A stretch of DNA of 64,000 nucleotides from Azospirillum thiophilum (lineage in GTDB: Bacteria > Pseudomonadota > Alphaproteobacteria > Azospirillales > Azospirillaceae): contig NZ_CP012401.1 of the NCBI RefSeq assembly GCF_001305595.1, forward strand, positions 2,491,001 through 2,555,000, given 5' to 3'. Made by a program: the position numbers and the translations under genes. Of this stretch, positions 56,756 to 64,000 are shown in pieces; the first letter of the stretch is position 1, and each line of letters begins with the position of its first letter. Under the pieces are notes generated by a model that saw only the letters and a program-made list of their open reading frames with translations, had not been told where the DNA came from and made no database searches.

Positions 56756-56933
56756 CGTTGACGGGAAAAAAGGGGCGTTGGTGTGATCCTACTCCCTTTT
56801 ACCACAGGGAAACGATTGTACGCTCCGTGTGGGAAAGCTTTGTTTAACCAACAGCGCAGACACTTCCCGCATCTTGGAGCGTCGTCCTTCCAGCCGCCCG
56901 CTCCCATTGGCCTTTCAAGCAGAAAGTCAGGAC

Positions 56934-59432
56934 ATGGACGCTCGGTACAAATCGCGTGACATCGAACGCCGCAGTCTGGATGTCGACGGCCTCAAACGGT
57001 CGTTCTTGGAGTGGCTGGTCTATTCGGTCGGCAAGGATGCGCGGGCCGCGACCCGGCGCGACTGGTTCCATACCGTTGCGCTCGCCGTGCGCGACCGCGT
57101 CGTCGACCGCTGGATGGACACGACGCGCAGCTATTATCACGAGGACGCCAAGCGCGTTTACTACCTGTCGCTGGAATTCCTGATCGGCCGGCTGCTGACC
57201 AACAGCCTGTCGAACCTGGGCATCATGGACGAATGCCGGCAGGCGCTGGACCGTCTCGGCCTGTCGATGGAGGACGTCGTCGATGCGGAGCCGGACGCGG
57301 CGCTCGGCAATGGCGGCCTCGGCCGCCTGGCCGCCTGCTTCCTCGACAGCATGGCCTCTCAGGGACTGCCCGGCTACGGCTACGGCATCCGCTACGAGTT
57401 CGGCCTGTTCGAGCAGCGATTCGAGAATGGTTGGCAGGTCGAGTATCCCGAACAGTGGCTGCAATTCGGCAACCCCTGGGAATTCGCCCGTCCGGAGGTG
57501 CTGTATCCGGTCCAGTTCTATGGCCGGGTCGAGGAGTTCCGCGACAGCGTCGGCGAGCGCGCCTATCGCTGGGTCGACGCCGACCGCGTGCTGGCGATGG
57601 CCTACGACACGCCGGTCGTCGGCTATGGCGGCGACACCATCAACACGCTGCGCCTGTGGTCGGCCCGCGCCACCCGCGACTTCAACTTCGGCCATTTCAA
57701 CGACGGCGCCTATATGAAGGCTGTCGAGCAGAAGATCCTGTCGGAGAATCTCAGCCGCGTCCTCTATCCCAACGACGCGACCGAGACCGGCAAGGAACTG
57801 CGGCTGAAGCAGGAGTATTTCTTCACCTCGGCCTCGCTGCAGGACATCCTGCGCCGCTATCTCCAGCACCACACCAGCTTCGACAACCTGCCCAACAAGG
57901 CGGCGATCCAGCTGAACGACACCCATCCGGCCATCGGCATCGCCGAGCTGATGCGCCTGCTGGTCGACCAGCACGCCCTGCGCTGGGACAATGCGTGGGA
58001 GATCACGCGCGCCACCTTCGCCTACACCAACCACACCCTGCTGCCCGAGGCGCTGGAAGCCTGGCCGGTGCGGATGATCGAGCGGGTGCTGCCGCGCCAC
58101 ATGCAGATCATCTACGAGATCAACGCCAAGTTCCTGAACCGCACCAAGGCCAAGGCCGCCGGCGACAATGCCCGGCTGTCGCGCCTGTCGCTGATCGACG
58201 AACGCGGCGAGCGACGCGTGCGCATGGGCAACCTCGCCTTCCTGGGGTCGCACAAGGTCAACGGCGTCTCGGCCCTGCACACCGACCTGATGAAACAGAC
58301 GGTCTTCAACGATTTCCACGAGGAATTCCCGGACCGCATCAACAACAAGACCAACGGCATCACCCCGCGGCGCTGGCTGAAGCAGGCCAACCCGGCCCTG
58401 TCGGAGCTGATCACCACCCGCATCGGCCAGGGCTGGATCTCCGACCTGTCGCAGATATCGGCGCTGCGCGAGAAGGCCGACGACGTGGTGTTCCGCGAGG
58501 AATTCCGCCGGGCCAAGCGCAAGAACAAGAAGCGGCTGGCCGCCTACATCGCCCGCCAGACCGGCGAGGAGGTGCTGGTCGACAGCATCTTCGACGTCCA
58601 GGTCAAGCGCATGCACGAATACAAGCGCCAACTCCTGAACGTGCTGCACACCATCGCGCTGTACAACGAGATGCGCGACAACCCGACCGTCAGCTGGGTG
58701 CCCGTCACCAAGATCTTCGCCGGCAAGGCGGCGCCGTCCTACCACATGGCCAAGCTGATCATCAAACTGATCAACGACGTCGCCAAGGTGGTGAACCACG
58801 ACCCGTCGGTGCACGACAACCTGAAGGTCGTGCTGCTGCCCAACTACAACGTCACCGCGGCGGAGATCATCATCCCGGCAGCCGACCTGTCAGAGCAGAT
58901 CTCCACCGCCGGCATGGAGGCGTCGGGCACCGGCAACATGAAGCTGGCACTGAACGGCGCGCTGACCATCGGCACGCTGGACGGCGCCAACGTCGAGATC
59001 CGCGAGCATGTCGGGCCCGACAACATCTTCATCTTCGGCATGACCGCGGACGAGGTGAACGACCTGCGCGCGACCGGCGGCTTCAACCCGCGCGAGGTGA
59101 TCGCGTCGAACCCCAGCCTGAAGCGGGCGCTCGACATGATCTCCACCGGCGCCTTCTCGCCGGACGACCGCAACCGCTACCACCCGATCGTCCAGGCGCT
59201 GACCGACGGCGGCGACCATTTCCTGGTGACGGCCGACTTCGCCGACTATTGCCAGGCGCAGGACGCGGCGATGCAATTGTACCGCGACCAGGAGGAGTGG
59301 ACCCGCAAGGCCATCCTGAACACAGCCAACATGGGTTGGTTCTCGTCCGACCGCACGGTCAACGAGTATGCCGAAGAGGTCTGGGACGTACACCCGGTAC
59401 ATCCGAACCACGAGGGCGAGGGGTACCGGTAA
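56934..59432 (+). CDS. glgP: Glycogen/maltodextrin phosphorylase
   Basis: An 832-residue enzyme releasing glucose 1-phosphate from alpha-1,4-glucans. Signs are YYLSLEFLIGR near 78, GNGGLGRLAACFLDS, YGIRYEFGLF, NDTHPAI, KVNGVSALHTDLMK, the PxPhosphate site EFLVKRMHEYKRQLLN-like VKRMHEYKRQ, and the PLP lysine in EASGTGNMKLALNG near residue 661. The ATG at 56934 is the family start; an upstream frame from 56829 has no support. No other glg gene is adjacent. Confidence 0.95.
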   Translation: MDARYKSRDIERRSLDVDGLKRSFLEWLVYSVGKDARAATRRDWFHTVALAVRDRVVDRWMDTTRSYYHEDAKRVYYLSLEFLIGRLLTNSLSNLGIMDECRQALDRLGLSMEDVVDAEPDAALGNGGLGRLAACFLDSMASQGLPGYGYGIRYEFGLFEQRFENGWQVEYPEQWLQFGNPWEFARPEVLYPVQFYGRVEEFRDSVGERAYRWVDADRVLAMAYDTPVVGYGGDTINTLRLWSARATRDFNFGHFNDGAYMKAVEQKILSENLSRVLYPNDATETGKELRLKQEYFFTSASLQDILRRYLQHHTSFDNLPNKAAIQLNDTHPAIGIAELMRLLVDQHALRWDNAWEITRATFAYTNHTLLPEALEAWPVRMIERVLPRHMQIIYEINAKFLNRTKAKAAGDNARLSRLSLIDERGERRVRMGNLAFLGSHKVNGVSALHTDLMKQTVFNDFHEEFPDRINNKTNGITPRRWLKQANPALSELITTRIGQGWISDLSQISALREKADDVVFREEFRRAKRKNKKRLAAYIARQTGEEVLVDSIFDVQVKRMHEYKRQLLNVLHTIALYNEMRDNPTVSWVPVTKIFAGKAAPSYHMAKLIIKLINDVAKVVNHDPSVHDNLKVVLLPNYNVTAAEIIIPAADLSEQISTAGMEASGTGNMKLALNGALTIGTLDGANVEIREHVGPDNIFIFGMTADEVNDLRATGGFNPREVIASNPSLKRALDMISTGAFSPDDRNRYHPIVQALTDGGDHFLVTADFADYCQAQDAAMQLYRDQEEWTRKAILNTANMGWFSSDRTVNEYAEEVWDVHPVHPNHEGEGYR

Positions 59433-59843
59433 GGGGATTGGGTGCTGAGATCTTGCCCCCTCCCTAACCCTCCCCCGCCTTTGGCGGTGGAGGGGACTCC
59501 CGCCACTTTTACGTAAGGCACCCTCTCCCGCGCCGCGGGGGGGGGGTCGGGGAGGGGGCAAGTGGCGCTGCGGCCGAACCATACCCAGCGCTTTACAAGC
59601 CCCCTCCAATGGGCTATGACAACCTGTATGAACCGCAAGGCCATCACCATCACTACGACGAAAAAAGCGACTCGCTTCGGCGGGAAGCGTCGTGGTGCGT
59701 GCTGATCGGATCGACCAGCGTTTCTTCCACGAGGCAGGCCCCGCCGGACATCGGACGGGGCCTCGTCGTATCCGGGGTCCGCTGTCCGAACGACCGATAG
59801 GCCGGTCCGATCAACAGTGCGATAGACAGGACGGAACCCCGAC
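59433..59843. other. Intergenic region between glgP and asd
   Basis: The 411-base gap contains the REP-like element at 59453-59562 and, nearer asd, a hairpin with GGCCCCG (59737-59743) and CGGGGCC (59756-59762). The latter could be part of the asd leader. A 63-codon frame at 59609-59800 has no recognisable product. No known riboswitch structure was recognised. Confidence 0.5.
59453..59562. repeat. REP-like intergenic inverted-repeat element
   Basis: A 110-base G+C-rich element is bounded by CTTGCCCCTCCC at 59453 and its near-exact reverse complement ending at 59562 (one extra G). Inside, CCCTCCCCCGCC and GGCGGTGGAGGG form a nested hairpin. It looks like a REP or MITE-type element between glgP and asd. 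Confidence 0.55.
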
Positions 59844-60878
59844 ATGAGCAGCAACACCGCCTCCGTTTCCCCCCGCCGCGTCGCCGTGGTCGGCGCCACC
59901 GGTGCCGTCGGCCGCGAGATGGTCAAGGTCCTGCACGACCGCAACTTCCCGGTCGCCGAGCTGGGCCTGTTCGCCTCCGAGCGTTCGGCCGGCAAGGTGC
60001 AGGAGACCCCGTATGGCGCCCTGACCCTGAAGGCGTTCGACGCCGATGTCGTCAAGGGCTATGACGTGGTCCTGCTGGCGGTGTCGGGCGACTTCGCCAA
60101 GGCGCATGCCAAGGATCTGGCGTCGGCCGGCGCGCTGGTGATCGACAACAGCTCCGCCTTCCGCTACGACGCCGACATCCCGCTGATCGTGCCGGAGATC
60201 AACGCCCACGTCTTCCGCGAGGCGTACGCCGCCGGCAGCCGTCTGATCGCCAACCCGAACTGCACCACCGCCATCGCCGTCGTGGCGCTCGGCCCGCTGC
60301 ACAAGGCCTTCGGCATCAAGCGCGCCATCGTCTCCACCTATCAGGCCACCAGCGGCGCTGGTGCCGAGGGCATGGCCGAGTTGGAGGAGCAGACCCGCAA
60401 CCAGCTGGACGGCAAGCCGGTTACCAACAGCGTGTTCCGCCACCCGATCCCCTTCAACCTGATCCCCCAGATCGATGCCTTCCAGGAGAACGGCTACACG
60501 AAGGAGGAGATGAAGGTGACGTGGGAGACGCGGAAGATCATGGAGGTTCCGGACCTCCTGCTCAGCTGCACCGCCGTCCGCATCCCAACCTACCGCGCCC
60601 ATTCCGAGGCGATCACGCTGGAAACCATCCAGCCGGTCACGCCCGACGCCGCCCGCGCGGTACTGGCCGATGCCGCCGGCGTGAAGCTGGTGGACGATCC
60701 GGCCAACGGCGCCTACCCGATGCCGCTGAACGCCACCGGCCAGTATGATGTCGAGGTCGGCCGCATCCGCACCAACCTGGTGTTCGGCGACCATGGCCTG
60801 GACCTGTTCGTCTGCGGCGACCAGCTGCTGAAGGGCGCCGCCCTGAACGCGGTGCAGATCGCCGAGCTGGCTCTCTGA
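59844..60878 (+). CDS. asd: Aspartate-semialdehyde dehydrogenase
   Basis: A 344-residue NADP-dependent enzyme that reduces aspartyl phosphate to the semialdehyde for lysine, diaminopimelate, methionine and threonine. The NADP loop [12 protein letters not shown] is at 13-24, the nucleophile Cys is in NPNCTTA near 139, and QATSGAG and the His in AHSEAITLE follow. It supplies the substrate of DapA, whose gene is 28 kb away. GGACGG precedes the ATG. Confidence 0.96.
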   Translation: MSSNTASVSPRRVAVVGATGAVGREMVKVLHDRNFPVAELGLFASERSAGKVQETPYGALTLKAFDADVVKGYDVVLLAVSGDFAKAHAKDLASAGALVIDNSSAFRYDADIPLIVPEINAHVFREAYAAGSRLIANPNCTTAIAVVALGPLHKAFGIKRAIVSTYQATSGAGAEGMAELEEQTRNQLDGKPVTNSVFRHPIPFNLIPQIDAFQENGYTKEEMKVTWETRKIMEVPDLLLSCTAVRIPTYRAHSEAITLETIQPVTPDAARAVLADAAGVKLVDDPANGAYPMPLNATGQYDVEVGRIRTNLVFGDHGLDLFVCGDQLLKGAALNAVQIAELAL

Positions 60879-60888
60879 TCGGTTGAGC

Positions 60889-60916
60889 TCTGCGGGACGG
60901 GTCTCCGTCCCGCAGA
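60889..60916 (+). terminator. Perfect hairpin after asd
   Basis: TCTGCGGGACGG and CCGTCCCGCAGA form a 12-bp perfect stem with loop GTCT, 11 bases after the asd stop codon. There is no T-run behind it, so intrinsic termination may be weak. Confidence 0.6.
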
Positions 60917-61048
60917 ATTCCCGCATGAGAATACAGTCGTATTGATTTCCCGGTTGCGGAAATTCCATTGCGCGTTTCATCATACGCCCGACAGCGCTTC
61001 GGGCGGCACGGCTCGCCCCGTGCCGCCGTCGCATCCAGACACGAGGCG

Positions 61049-61294
61049 ATGATGGATTACCTGATCAGCGACATTATTTTGGTTGGCTGCAACTTCGTCC
61101 CCGTGGGCTTTCTGCCCTGCGACGGCAGCATCCTCCCCATCGCGCAGTACGAAGCGCTCTATTCCCTGATCGGCCCGCAATATGGCGGCGACGGCCATAC
61201 GACCTTCGCCCTGCCGAACCTGAAGGGGAAGGAGCCGTTGCCAAGCCTTCACTACGTCATCTGCAACGACGGCATCTATCCGCAGCGGCCCTGA
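61049..61294 (+). CDS. Mini phage-tail-collar domain protein
   Basis: An 81-residue protein with the core of the phage tail collar domain (FLPCDGSILPIAQYEALYSLIGPQYGGDGHTTFALPNLKG) and the family's usual end (YVICNDGIYPQRP). It lacks the middle section of the common 170-190-residue MdpB-type proteins. No other phage gene is near, so it is probably a chromosomal orphan. Two adjacent ATGs (61049, 61052) follow GAGG. Function unknown. Confidence 0.8.
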   Translation: MMDYLISDIILVGCNFVPVGFLPCDGSILPIAQYEALYSLIGPQYGGDGHTTFALPNLKGKEPLPSLHYVICNDGIYPQRP

Positions 61295-61444
61295 CGGACC
61301 CGCCCCGGGACCGGGCTGGCGGAACGCTCTGGAATCCGCCCAGCGCTGCTGCTATCTAATCGACGGGGGCCGGTGGGCGTTTTTCGCCTGCCGGCCCCTT
61401 TCGCCGTTCGTAAGATCACCTTCTCTTGTCACGGGACTTCGCGC

Positions 61445-63052
61445 ATGTCCGAACTTCAGGACGCCGTCTCCCGCCGTCGGACCTTTGCCATCATCGCGCA
61501 CCCCGACGCCGGTAAGACCACGCTCACCGAAAAGCTGCTGCTGTTCGGCGGCGCAATCCAGATGGCCGGCGCCGTCAAGGCGCGCGGCGAACAGCGGCGT
61601 GCCAAGTCAGACTGGATGAAGGTGGAACGCGAGCGCGGCATCTCCGTCACCGCCTCCGTCATGACCTTCGATTTCGACGGGCGCACCTTCAACCTGCTCG
61701 ACACGCCGGGCCACGAGGACTTCTCGGAGGACACCTACCGCACGCTGACTGCGGTGGACAGTGCGGTGATGGTGATCGACGGCGCCAAGGGCATCGAGAC
61801 CCAGACGCTGAAACTGTTCGAGGTCTGCCGTCTGCGCGACGTGCCGATCATGACCTTCTGCAACAAGATGGACCGCGAGGCGCGCGATCCCTTCGACCTG
61901 ATCTCGGAGATCGAGAGCGCGCTGGCTCTGGAGGTCACCCCGGCGAGCTGGCCGATCGGCATGGGCCGCGACTTCCTGGGCTGCTACGACCTGATCCGCG
62001 ACCGGCTGATCCTGATGGACCGCAGCAAGGGCGACGAGATCGACGAGGGCATCGAGTGCAACGGCCTGGACGATCCCCGTCTGGACGAGCTGCTGCCCGC
62101 CCACGCCGTCGCCAAGCTGCGCGAGGAGGTCGAGATGGCGCGCGGCCTGATGCCGGCCTTCGATCTGGAGTCCTACCGCGCCGGCCACCTGACGCCGATC
62201 TATTTCGGCTCCGCCATCAACAATTTCGGCGTGCGCGAGCTGCTGTCCGGCCTGGCGGAGAACGCCCCGCCGCCGCGTCCGCAGCCGGCCGATCCGCGCA
62301 CCGTCCAGCCGGACGAGGATAAGGTCACCGGCTTCGTGTTCAAGGTCCAGGCCAACATGGACCCCAACCACCGCGACCGCATCGCCTTCGTTCGCCTGTG
62401 CTCCGGCCGCTACAAGCGCGGCGCGAAGCTCAAGCACATCCGCTCGGGCAAGCTGATGGCGGTGAACAACGCCGTGCTGTTCCTGGCCCGCGACCGCGAG
62501 GTGGCGGAAGAGGCGTGGCCCGGCGACATCATGGGCATCCCCAACCACGGGTCCTTGCGCATCGGCGATACGCTGACCGAGGGCGAGGATCTGCGCTTCA
62601 CCGGCGTACCAAGTTTCGCGCCGGAACTGCTGCAGCGCGTCCGCCCGGACGATCCGATGCGGGTGAAGCACCTGCGCAAGGCGCTGGAGCATTTCGCCGA
62701 AGAGGGCGCCTCCCAGGTGTTCAAGCCGCTGACCGGCGCCGACTGGGTGGTCGGCGTGGTCGGCCAGCTGCAGTTCGAGGTCCTGGCCTCGCGCATCGAG
62801 GCGGAATACGGCATCGCCGCCCGCTTCGAGGGGGCCGGTCTCGACGCCGCCCGCTGGATCGAGACCGACGACAAGGTCCAGCTGGAGAAGTTCATCGAGC
62901 TCAACCGCTCGGCGCTGGCGGAGGACCATGACGGCGCCCTGGTCTTCCTGGCCCGCAACGCCTGGCACCTGAACCGCGCGCAGGAAGATTTCCCCGCCCT
63001 GCGCTTCCTGAAGACCCGCGAGCAGAACCGCAAGGTCCATACCGCGGCCTGA
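61445..63052 (+). CDS. prfC: Peptide chain release factor 3
   Basis: A 535-residue translational GTPase that ejects RF1 and RF2 from the ribosome. G motifs are AHPDAGKTT at 18-26, DTPGHEDFSEDTYR near 90 and NKMDREARDP near 141. Domain II has FVFKVQANMDPNHRDRIAFVR and the C-terminus FLKTREQNRKVHTAA, all RF3-specific. The ATG at 61445 is preceded by GGACTTCGCGC; the frame from 61373 is upstream noise. Confidence 0.95.
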   Translation: MSELQDAVSRRRTFAIIAHPDAGKTTLTEKLLLFGGAIQMAGAVKARGEQRRAKSDWMKVERERGISVTASVMTFDFDGRTFNLLDTPGHEDFSEDTYRTLTAVDSAVMVIDGAKGIETQTLKLFEVCRLRDVPIMTFCNKMDREARDPFDLISEIESALALEVTPASWPIGMGRDFLGCYDLIRDRLILMDRSKGDEIDEGIECNGLDDPRLDELLPAHAVAKLREEVEMARGLMPAFDLESYRAGHLTPIYFGSAINNFGVRELLSGLAENAPPPRPQPADPRTVQPDEDKVTGFVFKVQANMDPNHRDRIAFVRLCSGRYKRGAKLKHIRSGKLMAVNNAVLFLARDREVAEEAWPGDIMGIPNHGSLRIGDTLTEGEDLRFTGVPSFAPELLQRVRPDDPMRVKHLRKALEHFAEEGASQVFKPLTGADWVVGVVGQLQFEVLASRIEAEYGIAARFEGAGLDAARWIETDDKVQLEKFIELNRSALAEDHDGALVFLARNAWHLNRAQEDFPALRFLKTREQNRKVHTAA

Positions 63053-63089
63053 CGGCCTGACTGAGAAGCGGCTGTCAGATCAGCCGCCA

Positions 63090-63116
63090 GCCCGCCCGCC
63101 GATACCGTGGGCGGGC
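63090..63116 (+). terminator. Hairpin after prfC
   Basis: GCCCGCCC and GGGCGGGC form an 8-bp stem with an 11-base loop 38 bases past the prfC stop. It has no T-run, so termination is uncertain. Confidence 0.45.
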
Positions 63117-63156
63117 ACCCTTCCAGATAGCAGTTCGGCATCGTTGGACCCTCTAC

Positions 63157-63183
63157 GGATTGACGGCTTGACGCCGTCAATCC
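63157..63183. promoter_or_regulatory. Perfect inverted repeat upstream of the ethylene-domain sensor
   Basis: GGATTGACGGC and GCCGTCAATCC form an 11-bp perfect stem around TTGAC, ending 89 bases before the sensor's ATG. It is either a regulator site or an RNA hairpin in the leader. No T-run follows. Confidence 0.5.
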
Positions 63184-63272
63184 GGTGGAAGAACGTGTGC
63201 TGACGCGCGAAACAGTTTCGACACTCAATCAGCGACCTCCAATGGTCGGGTGGCGTCGGACAAGGGGCGGAG

Positions 63273-64000
63273 ATGGCTGTGGGATTGGATGAACTCCTGG
63301 ATACCGGCGGCTTCGTGCCGCATGGCGTCTGCCTGCTCTGGCGTCCCGATCTGCTGGCGCTTCATGTCGCGTCCGACACGCTGATCGGCTTGTCCTATTT
63401 CTCGATTCCCCTGGCGCTGCTCTATTTCGTCTATCGTCGGCGCGACGTGGCCTTCGGCTGGGTCGCGGTTCTGTTCGCCTTGTTCATCATCGCTTGCGGC
63501 AGCACCCATTTCCTCTCGATCTGGACGCTGTGGGAGGCGGATTACCTGCTGGAAGGAGCGGTGAAGCTGATCACCGCGGTCGTATCGCTGGCCACCGCGG
63601 CAACGCTGTGGTGGCTGATGCCACGCCTCCTGGCATTGCCCAGCCCGGCGCAACTGGCGCGCAGCAACGCCGCGCTGGAGCATGAGATCGCCATCCGCCG
63701 GCAGATGGAGCAGCGCTACTCCGGCTTCTTCAACAATCTGGCAGAAGCGCTGTTCATCGTCGAGGTGCTGCCCGACGGCGGTTTCGCCTATCAGGCGATC
63801 AATCCCGCACTGGCGCGGGCAACGGGCTTGGATCCGGAAAAACTGCGCGGAAGGCGGGTGGAGGATGCGCTGTCGCCGGAGATAGCGGACGGAGTGCTCC
63901 CACGCTATGCCCAATGCCGGGACAGTGGTGAAAGCGTCGACTATGAGGAAGTGCTGTCGCTGCCGGTCGGCCGGCGTGTGTTCCACACCATGCTGGTTCC
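63273..64000 (+). CDS. Ethylene-receptor-like membrane sensor kinase, N-terminal part
   Basis: The visible 242 codons run off the window. Residues 1-125 form three membrane helices that match the ethylene-binding domain of plant ETR1 (PHGVCLLWRPDLL, SDTLIGLSYFSIPLALLYF, FIIACGSTHFLSIWTLW, VKLITAVVSLATAATLW). All seven residues needed for ethylene binding in ETR1 (Asp25, Tyr32, Ile35, Pro36, Ile62, Cys65, His69) occur with a constant offset of ten: Asp35, Tyr42, Ile45, Pro46, Ile72, Cys75, His79. Cys and His bind Cu(I) in ETR1. A short coiled linker and a PAS domain (about 148-242) follow; a kinase or cyclase output should come next. AAGGGG lies before the ATG. Confidence 0.88.
   Translation, partial: MAVGLDELLDTGGFVPHGVCLLWRPDLLALHVASDTLIGLSYFSIPLALLYFVYRRRDVAFGWVAVLFALFIIACGSTHFLSIWTLWEADYLLEGAVKLITAVVSLATAATLWWLMPRLLALPSPAQLARSNAALEHEIAIRRQMEQRYSGFFNNLAEALFIVEVLPDGGFAYQAINPALARATGLDPEKLRGRRVEDALSPEIADGVLPRYAQCRDSGESVDYEEVLSLPVGRRVFHTMLV

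Noticed and set aside
57011..59467. An 818-codon frame within glgP
   Set aside because: It is the shifted frame of a clear phosphorylase gene and shows no domain.
61049..61294. Prophage at asd-prfC
   Set aside because: Only one short collar-domain gene is present, with no integrase, capsid, tail or attachment-site signs nearby.

Overview
This 64 kb window is chromosomal DNA of a high-G+C alphaproteobacterium, most likely Azospirillum or a close relative in the Rhodospirillales. The assignment rests on recognised gene content: a trpG-trpD-trpC cluster fused to moaC and moeA, a Mg-type HemB, an LdtR-like MarR regulator, a phasin, a nitrogenase-associated ArsC-like protein, and a plant-type ethylene-receptor domain on a kinase at the right edge. 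No rRNA, tRNA, CRISPR array, prophage or intact insertion sequence was seen. Most of the window is dense housekeeping sequence with short intergenic gaps.

Layout, left to right. 0-5 kb: the 5' end of a periplasmic binding protein, a short FtsH paralogue, and a NitT/TauT-type ABC importer (ATPase, permease, binding protein) closed by a strong terminator. 5-12.4 kb: nitrogenase-associated ArsC-like protein, acyl-CoA thioesterase, parE, a lipoprotein, an alpha/beta hydrolase with an isochorismatase-like hydrolase, and a DEAD-box helicase coupled to a stand-alone RAM-domain protein. 12.4-22 kb: ModE-like regulator with a PLP lyase, a Cache chemoreceptor, a DUF6065-like protein, gmk with yicC, an SDR, a degenerate EAL-fold protein and RNase D. 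22-27 kb: a scar of an IS3-family transposase, then the operon trpGDC-GNAT-moaC-moeA read leftward.

27-34 kb: small envelope proteins, a divergent polysaccharide deacetylase, a copper-chaperone-like protein, an FmdB zinc ribbon, a soluble lytic transglycosylase diverging from dapA-smpB-rsmC. 34-40 kb: aldo/keto reductase divergent from a TetR regulator with a perfect operator between them, an AraC regulator, a PEBP-family protein, hemB, a metallophosphoesterase and a diacylglycerol-kinase-like lipid kinase. 40-47.5 kb: a 3-hydroxyisobutyryl-CoA hydrolase-like protein, an LdtR-like regulator, a Na+/H+ antiporter, and a branched-chain amino acid type binding protein with two permeases but no ATPases.

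47.5-64 kb: a phasin, rlmJ, a small lytic transglycosylase, a TPR-methyltransferase convergent with a PhoD-like protein that has lost its catalytic motifs, a stress cluster (anti-sigma-like protein, SDR, ECF sigma), a GNAT, glycogen phosphorylase, asd, a mini tail-collar protein, prfC, and the N-terminal part of a membrane sensor. That sensor carries all seven residues known to be needed for ethylene binding in plant ETR1, in the same spacing. It is the most interesting item here. Other notable signals are the IS3 scar where lexA is often found, an interleaved pair of inverted repeats at 40450-40515, and two catalytically degenerate enzyme-fold proteins.
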